From Cyathus striatus (Eukaryota > Basidiomycota > Agaricomycetes > Agaricales > Nidulariaceae), in NCBI GenBank assembly GCA_025738555.1, contig JAOVFP010000011.1:496001-560000 (forward strand): a stretch of 64,000 nucleotides of DNA. The letters are read 5' to 3'. Within the stretch, counting starts at the first letter, position 1; the number at the start of each line of letters is the position of its first letter. The notes beneath the pieces were generated by a model. That model saw only the letters and a list, made by a program, of their open reading frames with translations. It was not told the DNA's origin and searched no databases. Below, in pieces: positions 45,086 through 56,079 of this stretch. Position numbers and translations under genes: made by a program.

Positions 45086-47696
45086 CCCTCCTAAGCAAAT
45101 TTGTAATGTGGTTGTGAGTTTGCTTCCTGCTAGCCAGGCTCCAATTGCTACTAGTGGTCGTATCCATCACTCTGAGGTACTTGATAATGAAAGTACAGAA
45201 AGTGAGAATGCAAATGAAGATACTAGTGCTGGTGAAAATGCCAGTAATAATCCCTCTGATGATCGTGGCAGTGAAATTGAAGAAGTTAGCTCTAAGCACA
45301 ACAAGAGCAATGAGGATACTGGTAACCAGACCAGTAAGGACACTCACAACAAAAACAGTGAGGATACTGGTAATCAGACTAGCAAAGATACTTGCAACAA
45401 GAGCAATGAGGATACTGGTAATCAGACCAGCAAATATACTCACAACAAGAGCAATGAGGATACTGGTGACCAGACCAGCAAGGATGCTCACAACAAGAGC
45501 AGTGAGAATACTGGTAATCAGACCAGTAAGGATACTCAGAAGGATGTGCCCAATATTGAAAGTCTAAGTGAGCATGAAAATACAGATAACTATATAAGTG
45601 ATGTTCACATGGCATCTCCACCAAAGAAAGAGACTTACAATCTACAAGGATCCTCTTGTGTAACTGGTAAGTATCTTATTTCTCTAATATATAATAAAAA
45701 ATAACAAGCTATTTAGGTGGATTTATGTGCCATCATGCACAGGGTAATGTCTATAACAGTGCTGACTTTCTTGAAATTGAGAAGCAGTCAACATATCTAG
45801 AACATGTCAAAGGAATTATATACCTTTACATTTCAAAGCTAGATCCAACAGATTTGAAAGTTATAAACATGAACTCAATGACTTTTATTAAGATCCCTAT
45901 TTCAGTAAACTCAATGGAACCTGTTATGAAAGGACTAGCAAAGAAATATAATCCTATTGCTGATTCTAATAAGTGGTTTTATATTGTTGATAATGACAGC
46001 CCACATTGGCGTCTTTTGGGTAACTTTGAATGTGCCATTGAGGAAAATGAGGAATTTACATGGATTCAGCAAGGAAATTATGTTATACATGTATTACACA
46101 CAGCTGGATTAAGTAAGGAACATTATGTAATTAGCAGCTATTGTTTATCCCCTGTGGTCACAAAGAATACTTGATTTCATGAAGTTCCCAGTTTATTTCC
46201 ACACAACAAAATGTCAAGAAGTTAAATTATGAATGTATAGAGTATATATATTCATTTATAAATACATTTATTCTGCGAAAAATCTCAGAAAAGTTCCCAG
46301 ACTTTCAGTCAAGATTTCTACATCTTGACTGACAATCTCAAGTTCTAGAGAGTGTTCAGTGACAAGTACAGTGATCAAATCTTCACTGATAAACATAGGA
46401 AGATTTCCTGTCCATTATTTAACTGAATATAGATGTATTTGAGTTCAATTCTACATAGATTAACTCTTGTAAATGTTGTGAATATATAATATTTGAGAAT
46501 TTCTAGATAAAAACACTACAAATAGCACTTGCAACCAAGCTTTTATGGTTGCCAAAAGTTCTTTCATGTAAAAGCTTTGTTATATCTGTATCTGATCACT
46601 TTTTATCATGGAAAGTCCCTTTTTCAAAGAAGAAAAGCATTATTCTCTTTTCATAAAAATCAAGTATGCTTTTCTCTAACTATAGTACACTGCAGATATG
46701 ACTTTTTAAGAGTTTTTTATAACCCAAACACCATTTTAGCATTAATTAGTATTCACTGGAATAGATTTTGCAACTGTTACCACTGATTGAGACCCCACAT
46801 AACTTCAGATTGCCAACAGACATGCAAAAATCATAATTAAATTTCTGCACACTATATTGAGGCTTCTTCATGATATAAGCTAGTTCTAACTGCATATACA
46901 TACACTAAACAATCATAACTACACATATGTATAATTATTTGGGGAGAGAACTATTGGAAACTTCATGAAATTCATGTATTTGTCACCAGTATATAGTATA
47001 AACAAGGGCCTCTGATTACATAATATTCCTTACTTAATCCAGCCATGTGTATGTGTAAGTGTTATTTTTATGTATCTTTACAGCTCCAAACTCAACTATA
47101 CAAATAGTCTTCTTTTCATCCTTCAGGTCAAGAAGAGTCAACACTAATTGCAGTTCAGTCTCACTCTGCATCTCTTTCTACTTGCAATCGATCTGTATCA
47201 ATGGCTCCATCTGCTGTAACAGAAGCTGCTGCTGAGCCTCAAGTAATTGCTGCTCGTCTTGGTGTCAGTGCAGATGAACTTAGCTGCACTTTTGAGGATG
47301 GAATTAGAGGCCAATATAAGAAGTACTTGCTGGCTCTTAAGTATCTTGATATATATAACTCAATGGCAAGGAACAACCAATGGCAAGGAAAAGCACTAAG
47401 AAAGAAGGAAATTGTTGATATTTTCCTGTCCTATTCATACTTTCAGTCCAATCACTCAAAGCTTTTTACAAAGCTATCAAATTATTCTCATTTAATGAAA
47501 TGGATGGAGGGAAAAGATGATGCTCCATCTGACATGGAAGCATGGGGATATGAAAAGACCCAAAAATATACATTTGAGGACCTTAAGACATTTTATGAGA
47601 ATGGAGGGACACTTGATCCTGACAGAGCAGTAAGAAAGAAAGTAAAGGGAAAGGGAAAGGGAAAAGTTAAAAGTAAACAGGAGGAGTCAGATGATG

Positions 47697-47728
<32 letters not shown>

Positions 47729-48724
47729 AATGATAATGATAATGAGGATGAGGATGAGGATGAGGATGAGGATGAGGATGATGATGAGGAGGAGGAAATG
47801 GAGAAGAATAAGAATAAGAATAATAAGGGAAAGAACAAGCAAATGGAGAAAGGAAAGGATAAAGGGAAGGGTAAAGGTAAAGAAAAGGATAAGGAAGTTA
47901 AGAAGGCTTCTAAGAAGAAAGCTAAAGAGTAAGCTTATTTTATCTTGAATGAATCTTTTTTTCATTTTTAAAATGTAGTATAAAATTTGAGATCTTTGTA
48001 TTCTATTTCATATGCCAAATTCTTATGCATGTATTCCTTCAAAAAAAAGTGTCTTGTATAGTTTTGTAACTGGATGTTCCATTCTAATGGAATTTGTTCT
48101 TATTTTTACAACACTTTGGAGATTTAAAGATTGGATGAATTTTAAGAATACAACTAAAAATTTGCACATATGGATTATTTTAATAATGTTCCCAGGAGTA
48201 TCAGCAAACATGCAGCCCTTTCCTGATATATCATTTAAAACTTTTAGCAAATTTATCAGTAATAATTATAGTTCAGAAATCTCCTTATCAACAGCCTTAG
48301 TAATACTATTTACAGTTACACACAACTGTGACTTATTAAGTCTTCATGCACAGCAGTACAATCCTAGATATCCTCAGGAGAATAATGTATAAATGACTGC
48401 TTGGATGCTTACCTTATCTCAAGCTTTACAAGAACAACTTGGAGAGAGATGTAACAAATTGTTTAAAGGTGAACCTGGTGACCAAGCAGATACTACTTTG
48501 GCACTGAGCTTGGATAAATTAATGAAGACTCTAAAGCTTAATCCATGTGAATCATCTGGCAAATTTAAAGGAAACTTAAATTTAGTATCTCATAAAGAGA
48601 TTTCACCATCATTTGTTATTTGTCCTGTAACTGCTGTATGTCAAACAAATATATGCCCTCCATTAGCATTGCACTTATCAGCAAGTATAAGAGATATTCC
48701 TCAAGTTACTTTAATTCAGGGTAC
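45086..48724 (+). pseudogene. Gene B fragment 2: disordered region, N-domain, acidic/basic tail and start of CxC5
   Basis: After the element A junction the frame runs to 45666 with repeated NEDTGNQTSKDTHNK-type units. A GT-AG intron (45667-45716) leads to an exon whose KKYNPIADSNKWFYIVDND aligns with KYKLIEASNPYIFLW of element A. A probable long intron (46113-47126) precedes an exon (47127-47928) with a GAT-repeat-coded Asp/Glu run and Lys-rich tail. From about 48196, MQPFPDISFKTFSKFI aligns with MQDPFPEIKFSGFSEFI of element A, continuing to VTLIQG. A TAA at 48389-48391 interrupts it. The frame is then split by the insertion at 48725. Confidence 0.75.
47685..47800. repeat. GAT/GAG trinucleotide microsatellite inside gene B
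   Basis: A run of GATGAT... shifting to GATAAT and GATGAG repeats encodes an Asp/Glu-rich segment in gene B. Frames on the opposite strand (poly-Ser or poly-Ile/Leu) are artefacts of this repeat. Confidence 0.9.
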
Positions 48725-49831
48725 TGATACGCATGTAAATAGAAAGCAATGTACCTAATTTAAAAATTCTTTATATCTCGACTTCGAGATACCAGTACCT
48801 AGCGTGTCGAGTGAGGAAACAGCGGGGAGGGGCTGAGTTCCCGCGCCGCCTCCCATAATTAAACAAGGGATAAATCAAAACCTATTAAAAAACATAACTC
48901 CGCGTTAGTACTGGTTTAAAACCCCTTTAAAAACAAATAAAATACATATCACTTTTACCTTTAAAAACACGACGTTGTACTCTGTACATGAATACCAAGA
49001 AACCAAGAACTAAACTAATGAGGACAAAGTCAATACGACACACAGTGTGGAGTACAGATAAACACGATGACTTACTAAAATCCCTGAGACCCTGAAACCC
49101 TGAGACAAGTGAGACAGAGAGAGAGAGCGCACGAGAAAGGGGGAAGGGAAGCAAGAATGGAAAGAGAACGAGTACCCTAACGGTCAGGAGTTCACGCGGA
49201 AGCGGAAACCCGACCCGAGAGGCCGACATAAATGAAATTGATATGAATGGATGACGCTGCCGCATCGGCTGATTACCCGATTAGGAAGGTAACCGATGGG
49301 ATGCTCAAATGGGCGCGCGTTGCAGAAAGGGAGCGCGCTGGGTTATGCGCACGATTGGCTGACCGCCGCCTGGGCGCTGACGACGCGCTATCTTACACAT
49401 AGGCCAGGGAAACACTGGAGATCAATTATAAATTTATTACTACGCAATTTGTAAGTAAGTAGATAAGAAAAGGTATATAGATGAGCGAGGAGGGAATGAA
49501 ACGGCAGGAACTGCCAGGCATTCTTCCCTCCCATAGACAGGGTGTGTAAAGACGAGAATCAGATATAGTTACGAGACGTTTTGATACCAAGAAATACGTA
49601 CCGCGATACCGAATTAAAATCTGAACTTGACTTTGAATACTTTGACGCGAGAACAAAAATAGCCTAAGTTTAACTTGTCTATTTTTAACTTGATCTAAAT
49701 TTGGACTTGAACACAATTGCGCCCCTCGAACTTACTGACTTCGCACCTCGGGATTTAAAGTTGATTATTATATTTGGGATTTACATTCTAAGTATTTAAT
49801 AAACTAACTACTCTCGTCGCGTGACTCAACA
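48725..49831. mobile_element. LTR-like insertion (probable solo LTR) in gene B
   Basis: Starts TGATACGCATG and ends GACTCAACA, with a GTACTGA direct repeat at 48721-48727 and 49832-49838. Taking TG...CA as ends leaves a 4-bp GTAC duplication. Removing it joins LIQG to TETIKNVQVLTGVCNKC in frame, with exactly the spacing of LIKRMHPYSSAYVLKGKC in element A. It has no coding genes and a GC-rich middle (48800-49400), fitting a solo LTR of about 1.1 kb; other classes are not excluded. Confidence 0.72.
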
Positions 49832-49835
49832 GTAC

Positions 49836-50325
49836 TGAAACAATAAAAAATGTTCAAGTACTTACAGGAGTCTGCAATAAATGTAAAACACAATACTCAG
49901 CTGATAGAGAGAAAGTTTCAATTCCTAATAAAAAAAGTACTTGAGTTTACCTCAATTCTGCAAAGTATGTTAAAGTGGGACAGTCACTGTGGGTGGACAG
50001 AATATTTTCAAATGCAGCTGTCAAAGCAATCTATAGCTTTCATGCATCAGCTGCTGCTTACACTCAATTTTGGAATAATAGCTTTTCTGATGAACAAAGC
50101 ATCACCCGCAGACATATTTGGCAGGCATTCATTCAAGAAACTGTTAGAGCCTTAGCTGCTGCATGAGGCATAAATTTGGAAGTTGAAGATGGTCTTTCAA
50201 TTGATAATCTGATAATCTTACACATGAAGCTTATTCTTTACTTGGTGATAATGGAATCATTCAATCTGCTGATAAGCACACTTGTGCTGAGTGTACACAT
50301 GTCTACCAAGACAGATCTAATGTCA
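49836..50325 (+). pseudogene. Gene B fragment 3: middle of the CxC5 region
   Basis: Continues the CxC5 domain: VLTGVCNKCKTQYSAD, LNSAKYVKVGQSLWVDR, AIYSFHASAAAYTQFW, ITRRHIWQAFIQETVR, then HTCAECTHVYQDRSNV. It aligns residue for residue with element A (CKHC to CNKC, SECTHDY to AECTHVY). Small frame changes and a TGA in the region after 49940 make it non-functional. It ends where the foldback element is inserted. Confidence 0.8.
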
Positions 50326-50444
50326 TAAGTGTCAGCCAATTTGATCACAAATTGCTCAGGAAAAATGAGTGCTAGTGATCCTGATTCTCCACCAAAAAAA
50401 AGAGTGCCATTTTTATAAGGCATATTCAGTAAATGTAATGGAGT

Positions 50445-50895
50445 GGTGATCATTGGCACTCATTTATGTATTGCTATTGACAACTAGGGGATTATATTAG
50501 TATAGTATGAGGACACTCAAAAGTGATCATTTTAAGAATATTAGAAGGTGATCATTGGCACTCATTTATGTATTGTTGTTGATTACTAGGGAATTATATT
50601 AGTATAGTATGAGGACACTCAAAAGTGATCATTTTAAGAATATTAGAAGGTGATCATTGGCACTCATTTATGTATTGTTGTTGATTACTAGGGAATTATA
50701 TTAGTATAGTATGGAGGCACTCAAAAGTGATCATTTTGAGAGCATTAGGAGGTGATCATTGGCACTCATTTATGTATTATGGTTTATTACTAGGGGATAG
50801 TATTAGTATAGAATAAGGGCATTCAAAAGTGATCATTTAATGAATATTAGGAGGTGATCATTGGCACTCATTTATGTATTGCTATTACTGATTAC
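50445..50895. repeat. 102-bp tandem repeat, left foldback arm
   Basis: GGTGATCATTGGCACTCATT starts recur at 50445, 50547, 50649, 50751 and 50853, an exact 102-bp period. Inverted copies make up 52340-52476 and 53698-54010 in the right arm. Confidence 0.95.
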
Positions 50896-51372
50896 TAGTT
50901 GATCTGCGCTTCGCATTTGTCACATACTTCCTGCGTGTCACGTTGGTCACACATATTCCTGCGCCTCATATTTTCCCGCACACATATTCCCGCGCTTCGT
51001 ATTTGTCACATATTTCCTGCGTGTCACATCCGTCACATATATTCCCGCGCTTCGCATTTGTCACATACTTCTTGCGTGTCACATCCGTCACATATGTTCC
51101 CGCGCTTCACATCTGTCACATATTTCCTTCGCGTCACGTTCGTCACATATATTCCCACGCATCACATTTGTCACATTCTTCCCGCGCGTCACGTTCGTCA
51201 CACATTTGTTACAATTTTCACGCGTGTCACGTCTGTCACAATTCTGTCACGCTTTAGCGCGTTTGTCACGCTTTGTATGCGTGTCACGCGTCACGTTTGT
51301 CACGTTCTTTATGAGCGTTACGCTTTTATGCATGTCACACGTGTCACGTCTTTGAGGTGCGTCATGCCGTGA
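50896..51372. repeat. GTCAC-rich satellite, left foldback arm
   Basis: Units of about 55 bp (two half-units) pair a TTTGTCACATACTTCC half with a CGTCACATATATTCCCGCGC half. The reverse-complement array at 51643-52330 is longer (about 690 bp), so unit number differs between arms. Overlapping frames up to 222 codons here are repeat translations. Confidence 0.9.
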
Positions 51373-51642
51373 CAATCTGCATGCATGTCACACTTTTCAC
51401 ATGTTATATATGTCATTTTTAAAAAATGCATCATGTATTTTTCATGCATGTCACATTTTTCAAGTGCATTACAACTTTTTCACAAATATCATGCTTTCCA
51501 ATCACATTAGATTTTTTATCTCTACCACTATTCAAGTTGTCATGAGAGTGGAGTAAGTATTTAATGGTATGGAGTAAATTATATATGCAGAGGAAACAAT
51601 ATGTACTTGTAGAATTGAAGATTGTAATATGGAAAATAACAA

Positions 51643-52330
51643 TTAAAAGTTATAGAAGTGTGGTAGTGACATGCATAAAAGCGTAACGCTCATAAAGAAC
51701 GTGACAAACGTGACGCGTGACGCGCATACAAAGCGTGACAAACGCGCTAAAGCGTGACAGAATTGTGACAGACGTGACACGCGTGAAAATTGTAACAAAT
51801 GTGTGACGAACGTGACGCGCGGGAAGAATGTGACAAATGTGATGCGTGGGAATATATGTGACGAACGTGACGCGAAGGAAATATGTGACAGATGTGAAGC
51901 GCGGGAACATATGTGACGGATGTGACACGCAAGAAGTATGTGACAAATGCGAAGCGCGGGAATATATGTGACGGATGTGACACGCAAGAAGTATGTGACA
52001 AATGCGAAGCGCGGGAATATATGTGACGGATGTGACACGCAGGAAATATGTGACAAATACGAAGCGCGGGAATATGTGTGACAAACGTGACGCGCGTGAA
52101 GTACGTGACAAATATGAAGCGCGGGAATATGTGTGACGAACGTGACGCGCGTGAAGTACGTGACAGATGTGATGCGCGGGAAAAACACGAGGCGCGGGAA
52201 TATATGTGACCAACGTGACACGCGTGAAGTACGTGACAAATGCGATGCGCGGGAAAATATGAGGCGTGGGAATATGTGTGACCAACGTGACACGCGGGAA
52301 GTATGTGACAAATGCGAAGCGCAGATCTAC
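51643..52330. repeat. GTCAC-rich satellite, right foldback arm
   Basis: Reverse complement of the left arm satellite, with AATATATGTGACGGATGTGA and GAAGCGCGGG units and extra copies. The outermost unit (TAGATCTGCGCTTCGC read in reverse) matches the left arm start near 50900. Confidence 0.9.
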
Positions 52331-52476
52331 TAGTAATCAGTAATAGCAATACATAAATGAGTGCCAATGATCACCTCCTAATATTCATTAAATGATCACT
52401 TTTGAGTGCCCTTATTCTATACTAATACTATCCCCTAGTAATAAACCATAATACATAAATGAGTGCCAATGATCAC

Positions 52477-53697
52477 CCCCAGTGAAAAATCAGTCTAGTG
52501 AGTTCAAGTGACACCTAGTGAGATATAGGTTTCAGACCCCATCTAGCGCTGTTGATGAAAACCTTGATGGTCCTAGAAACAAGTTCTTGGCATATATGAA
52601 TCAGCATAGTGCGGGAAAAAGTTCAGTCAAGTGAAATCTAAGAATACCTAGGGAGATCAAGCGCATTCGAGTGCCAATGGAATGGAGCAAAGGGTGTTGA
52701 TGAATTTGGAAAATTTTAATGCAAATCCATCATTTCCTTCCCCAATATAACGGTGGCTTATTCGCAGAACACGGCTTGCTGTTCCTTTTCCCCCAACTAC
52801 TACCTCGCTCTCTCTCATTCTGCCAGCAATGCACTGAAGCCACCTTTTTAAGCCTCTGCATGTCTCTTACGGTGTTCAGGTGGATATTGGATATGTTGGT
52901 AAGTACAGTCACTATACTGTATCTGGTCACGGACTAACCAACCTAACATTAACAGTGGATTTTACTAAACGCTTGCGCAGTGGTGCGCAGCGCATCACTT
53001 CAACACCTCAAAAGGTAGCTCAATCGCAATATGTGTCAACACATGTTACCACACGTTCCAGTACATGGTGGCTGGCATTCACCCACATCATCCCTCCTCC
53101 CACCTGCGTCGCAACGACGATGACGCCACCCACCCATCCCACCACCTCATCGCAGCAATGATGCCACCACACCCAGCTACCCTCCTCATCCCTCTTCTCT
53201 CCTGCGTCGCGACAAAGACGACGATGCCACATCACCCAGCCCCCCCTCATCTCACCTCTCTCCCTGCGTTGTGACGATGACAAAGAGAATTTGGGATGGG
53301 GACGCTTCTGTATGTGGTATTCAAATGTCTATAGAGGTAGCCGCATGCATAGTAATTTACATTAGGTTTACATGCTGTATCTGTAATCTGTAGATATATT
53401 CTCAATATATGTCATTTTTTGCTCTGCAATCCTAGTAGTGTGAACATAAGAATCCAATTTGCACCTAGATTGAGATGAAGAAGTCCATAGATGTTGCTAT
53501 AATGGACTATGACTCACTAGAGAAGATATCTATGGAAAATATATCATTTTCTGCACTTGTGACTAGGCTAGATGAGCTTCGATGTCACTAGAAAAAACAT
53601 CTAGGTATTCTCATTTTTATATGCACATCTAGTCACAGCTAGGCTCTAGATTTCGCTAGGTTACACATGATGTCCCTAGATGGACTTCTCACTGGGG
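52477..53697. mobile_element. 1,221-bp TIR element nested in the foldback arm
   Basis: The ends are CCCCAGTGAAAAATCAGTCT and the complement of CCCCAGTGAGAAGTCCATCT; over 22 bp they match at 18 positions. The 5-bp duplication ATCAC lies at 52472-52476 and 53698-53702. The opposite arm has the uninterrupted sequence at about 50740-50762 (AGCATTAGGAGGTGATCATT), proving the insertion. Interior: many CTAGNGA/CATCTAG motifs near both ends and a C-rich segment (53080-53280) related to the dispersed C-rich repeat. No transposase. Confidence 0.92.
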
Positions 53698-54130
53698 ATC
53701 ACCTCCTAATGCTCTCAAAATGATCACTTTTGAGTGCCTCCATACTATACTAATATAATTCCCTAGTAATCAACAACAATACATAAATGAGTGCCAATGA
53801 TCACCTTCTAATATTCTTAAAATGATCACTTTTGAGTGTCCCCATACTATACTAATATAATTCCCTAGTAATCAACAACAATACATAAATGAGTGCCAAT
53901 GATCACCTTCTAATATTCTTAAAATGATCACTTTTGAGTGTCCTCATACTATACTAATATAATCCCCTAGTTGTCAATAGCAATACATAAATGAGTGCCA
54001 ATGATCACCACTCCATTACATTTACTGAATATGCCTTATAAAAATGGCACTCTTTTTTTTGGTGGAGAATCAGGATCACTAGCACTCATTTTTCCTGAGC
54101 AATTTGTGATCAAATTGGCTGACACCACTC

Positions 54131-55333
54131 CTAATGTGACATCAGAAGTTGACTCTGCTGGTGTGGTAGGAATTGATGAAAACTGATCAGTTCCTGATCT
54201 TGTACAATCAGAAAGTACCCAGTAAGATATGAATTCTGTAAATGTACAAGCAGCAGTAGCAGACATGGAAAATAATGATTCTACAATAAATGAGAATGAG
54301 TATGCACCTGTAAAAATGGTGGTACTGGATGGTATTATAATGGGCCCAACACACTGTGCATTTGAAGGGTGTACAAGTGAGTTGCATAATAGCCTTTTAT
54401 GGTGCATGCTGTCATATTCAAGGTTGCACTAATATGAAAAAGCAAGGTACACAGGCTTGTAATGATCACCAAGCTGAGTGGAAAAGATTTCAATCAACTC
54501 GTCATTCTTCTTATCAAGCTGGTGTAAGGAGAATGCTTCACTGCCCAGGAGAACAGAATGAATGGAGTACAGTTAGACCAAGAAAGTCCCAGCCACATGA
54601 TGAACCACAACAATCAGCAAATAGAAAAATAAAAAACTACTTTACTCCAGGCAAATACTACTGTGTTGAGACAATATGTGCACCTTGTGGAGTGGTTATT
54701 GCCTGGACAAAATTTGAGGATGCTGAATCACCATACAATATCATGAAGTTTCTTGAGGAGGTATTCCCTACTGAAGAATCTAGACCAGATTATGTATGTA
54801 TTGATAAGACATGCTTGGTTCTAAGATATCTTCATGAAGATCAAAGAGAGCAGTGGAATACATGGAAAAAAACTACAAGGTTTAGTGTGGACAGCTATCA
54901 TTACACAGGATACAGAGTTTCAGATTATCTCTGCAGAATATTTTGTAATCCTGCACCATTAGATGGATCAGCTCCAAATCTGGTGATTACTGACTTTGAT
55001 AAGAATGGACATCCATATTTTAAAAGAGCTTTTAATACACAGGTAAGAGCATATATAATAATGATATAAAATGTTTTAATAACTACTTTTTAATAATAGG
55101 CATGTGAACAGCTCAATGCTTGGCTTGGTGGCTTTGAATTGATTTTTTTTAAAATGGCACCACATAACTTTGATTGGTTTCTGCATGCCATGTTATTTTA
55201 TCATAGCAAACATGTTATACAAAGGCAGGAAAAAAGAAAGAGACAGGAAGCTACTGATATTGAAGTGCAAGGTGATGTAGTAGATGATGATGATGATGAT
55301 GATAGTGTTCCAGCTGATGATATTGTTCTTTAA
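54131..55333 (+). pseudogene. Gene B fragment 4: CxC6 region and C-terminal domain
   Basis: Follows the foldback element. VVGIDEN is followed by TGA (54184-54186) and TAA (54223-54225), then VVLDGIIMGPTHCAFEGC begins the CxC6 cluster. A frameshift near 54390 moves the frame to CCHIQGCTNMKKQGTQACNDH. The conserved C-terminal part is intact: CVETICAPCGVVIAWTKFED, CIDKTCLVL, FSVDSYHYTGYRVSDYLC, RIFCNPAPLDGSAPNL. An intron (about 55043-55100) leads to ACEQLNAWLGGFEL and a short acidic tail ending at 55333. It aligns throughout with element A at moderate divergence, so B is an older, separate lineage. Confidence 0.82.
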
Positions 55334-55429
55334 AAAAATACATACATAGTTTTACATTTTAGACAACTATAGGTAGAAATAATTATGAATTAACAGTTTT
55401 TGTAGTGTTCATTGAGATTTTAAACAGGA

Positions 55430-56030
55430 AAATTAAAGTATTAAACAGATCTTACAGATTCTGCATAAATCCACACAGAATCCATGCAGAATACTGGAGA
55501 CTTTCGACCGATTGTTCGGTCACGCGTCACGCAGGGCCTCCGAACAGAACAATTTAGTCCGGTTGTCACGCATCACAGGCAGCCGCGAACAAAGGTTCTG
55601 TGAAACTAAAAGACTGATTTTTTTTCCAAAAAACTTCAATTATTTTTCACAAAATACAAGTGCTCTGTTACATTAGAATGGTCTAATTTCTCTTCAAAGT
55701 CTTCCTAGATTGTAGAAATTTTTTATGATCACCGTGAGATGTGAACAAATTTTATGCTAGTCACGCTTCAAACCGGGAGGTGAACAGAACAATGAATGAA
55801 CTTTTGTGTCACGCTGAAAAATCGCCGAACAATCGGTCGAAAGTCTCCAGTATGTATGGAATGTGCACAGAATTATCACCTATAATAATAAAAATAGCCA
55901 CTATATAAATTCTGTATGGTATCTATACAGGTCTGTATGGGTCTGTACGGATCCGCACAGAATCTGTACAGATCTGTATGGAATTTTCGGATTCTGTGTG
56001 TATTCCATACAGATCTCTTGGGGGAGTGTA
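55430..56030. repeat. TCTGTACAG-rich repeat, inverted relative to 29787-30010
   Basis: Reverse complement of the block at 29787-30010, sharing the TTGGGGGAGTGTAAATTAC end, GGATCCGCACAGAATCTGTA core and TATAATAATAAAAATAGC AT-rich part. It is interrupted by MITE 4. It directly follows the 3' end of gene B. Confidence 0.8.
55494..55850. mobile_element. MITE 4: TA-flanked palindromic element, 357 bp
   Basis: The inverted ends CTGGAGACTTTCGACCGATT run about 26 bp perfectly, with TA at 55492-55493 and 55851-55852. The empty site is the related repeat copy at 29971-29985, where TTCCATACATATTCTGCATG has one TA at 29977-29978. It is related to MITEs 1 and 2 by GACTTTCGACC and TGTTCGG ends and TCACGC motifs near the ends. 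Confidence 0.92.
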
Positions 56031-56079
56031 AATTACTGAAATAATTCGAGTTTCACCTGCTGGGAGTTACATATGAAGT

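Larger units (their letters stand above)
50326..54130. mobile_element. Foldback element, 3.8 kb (2.6 kb without the nested insert)
   Basis: Nearly the whole element is one long inverted repeat. Arms run from GTGTCAGCCAATTTGATCAC at about 50329 and its complement ending at 54125. Each arm has about 120 bp of unique terminus, then 102-bp tandem units, then a GTCAC-rich satellite. The loop is about 270 bp (51373-51642). Direct repeats CTAATGTCA (50317-50325) and CTAATGTGA (54131-54139) flank it, 8 of 9 identical. Removal joins gene B as YQDRSNVTSEVDSAGVVGID, matching element A length exactly. Tandem-repeat arms with a 9-bp duplication recall Drosophila FB elements; that parallel is structural only. 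No transposase is present. Confidence 0.85.

Noticed and set aside
47593..47965. Poly-serine and poly-isoleucine/leucine frames on the minus strand
   Set aside because: Antisense readings of the GAT/GAG microsatellite in gene B.
50899..52367. Open frames of 100-222 codons with HICHIL/ASHLSHTSR-type periodicity
   Set aside because: They translate the GTCAC-rich satellite of the foldback arms; three frames of one strand are open at once.
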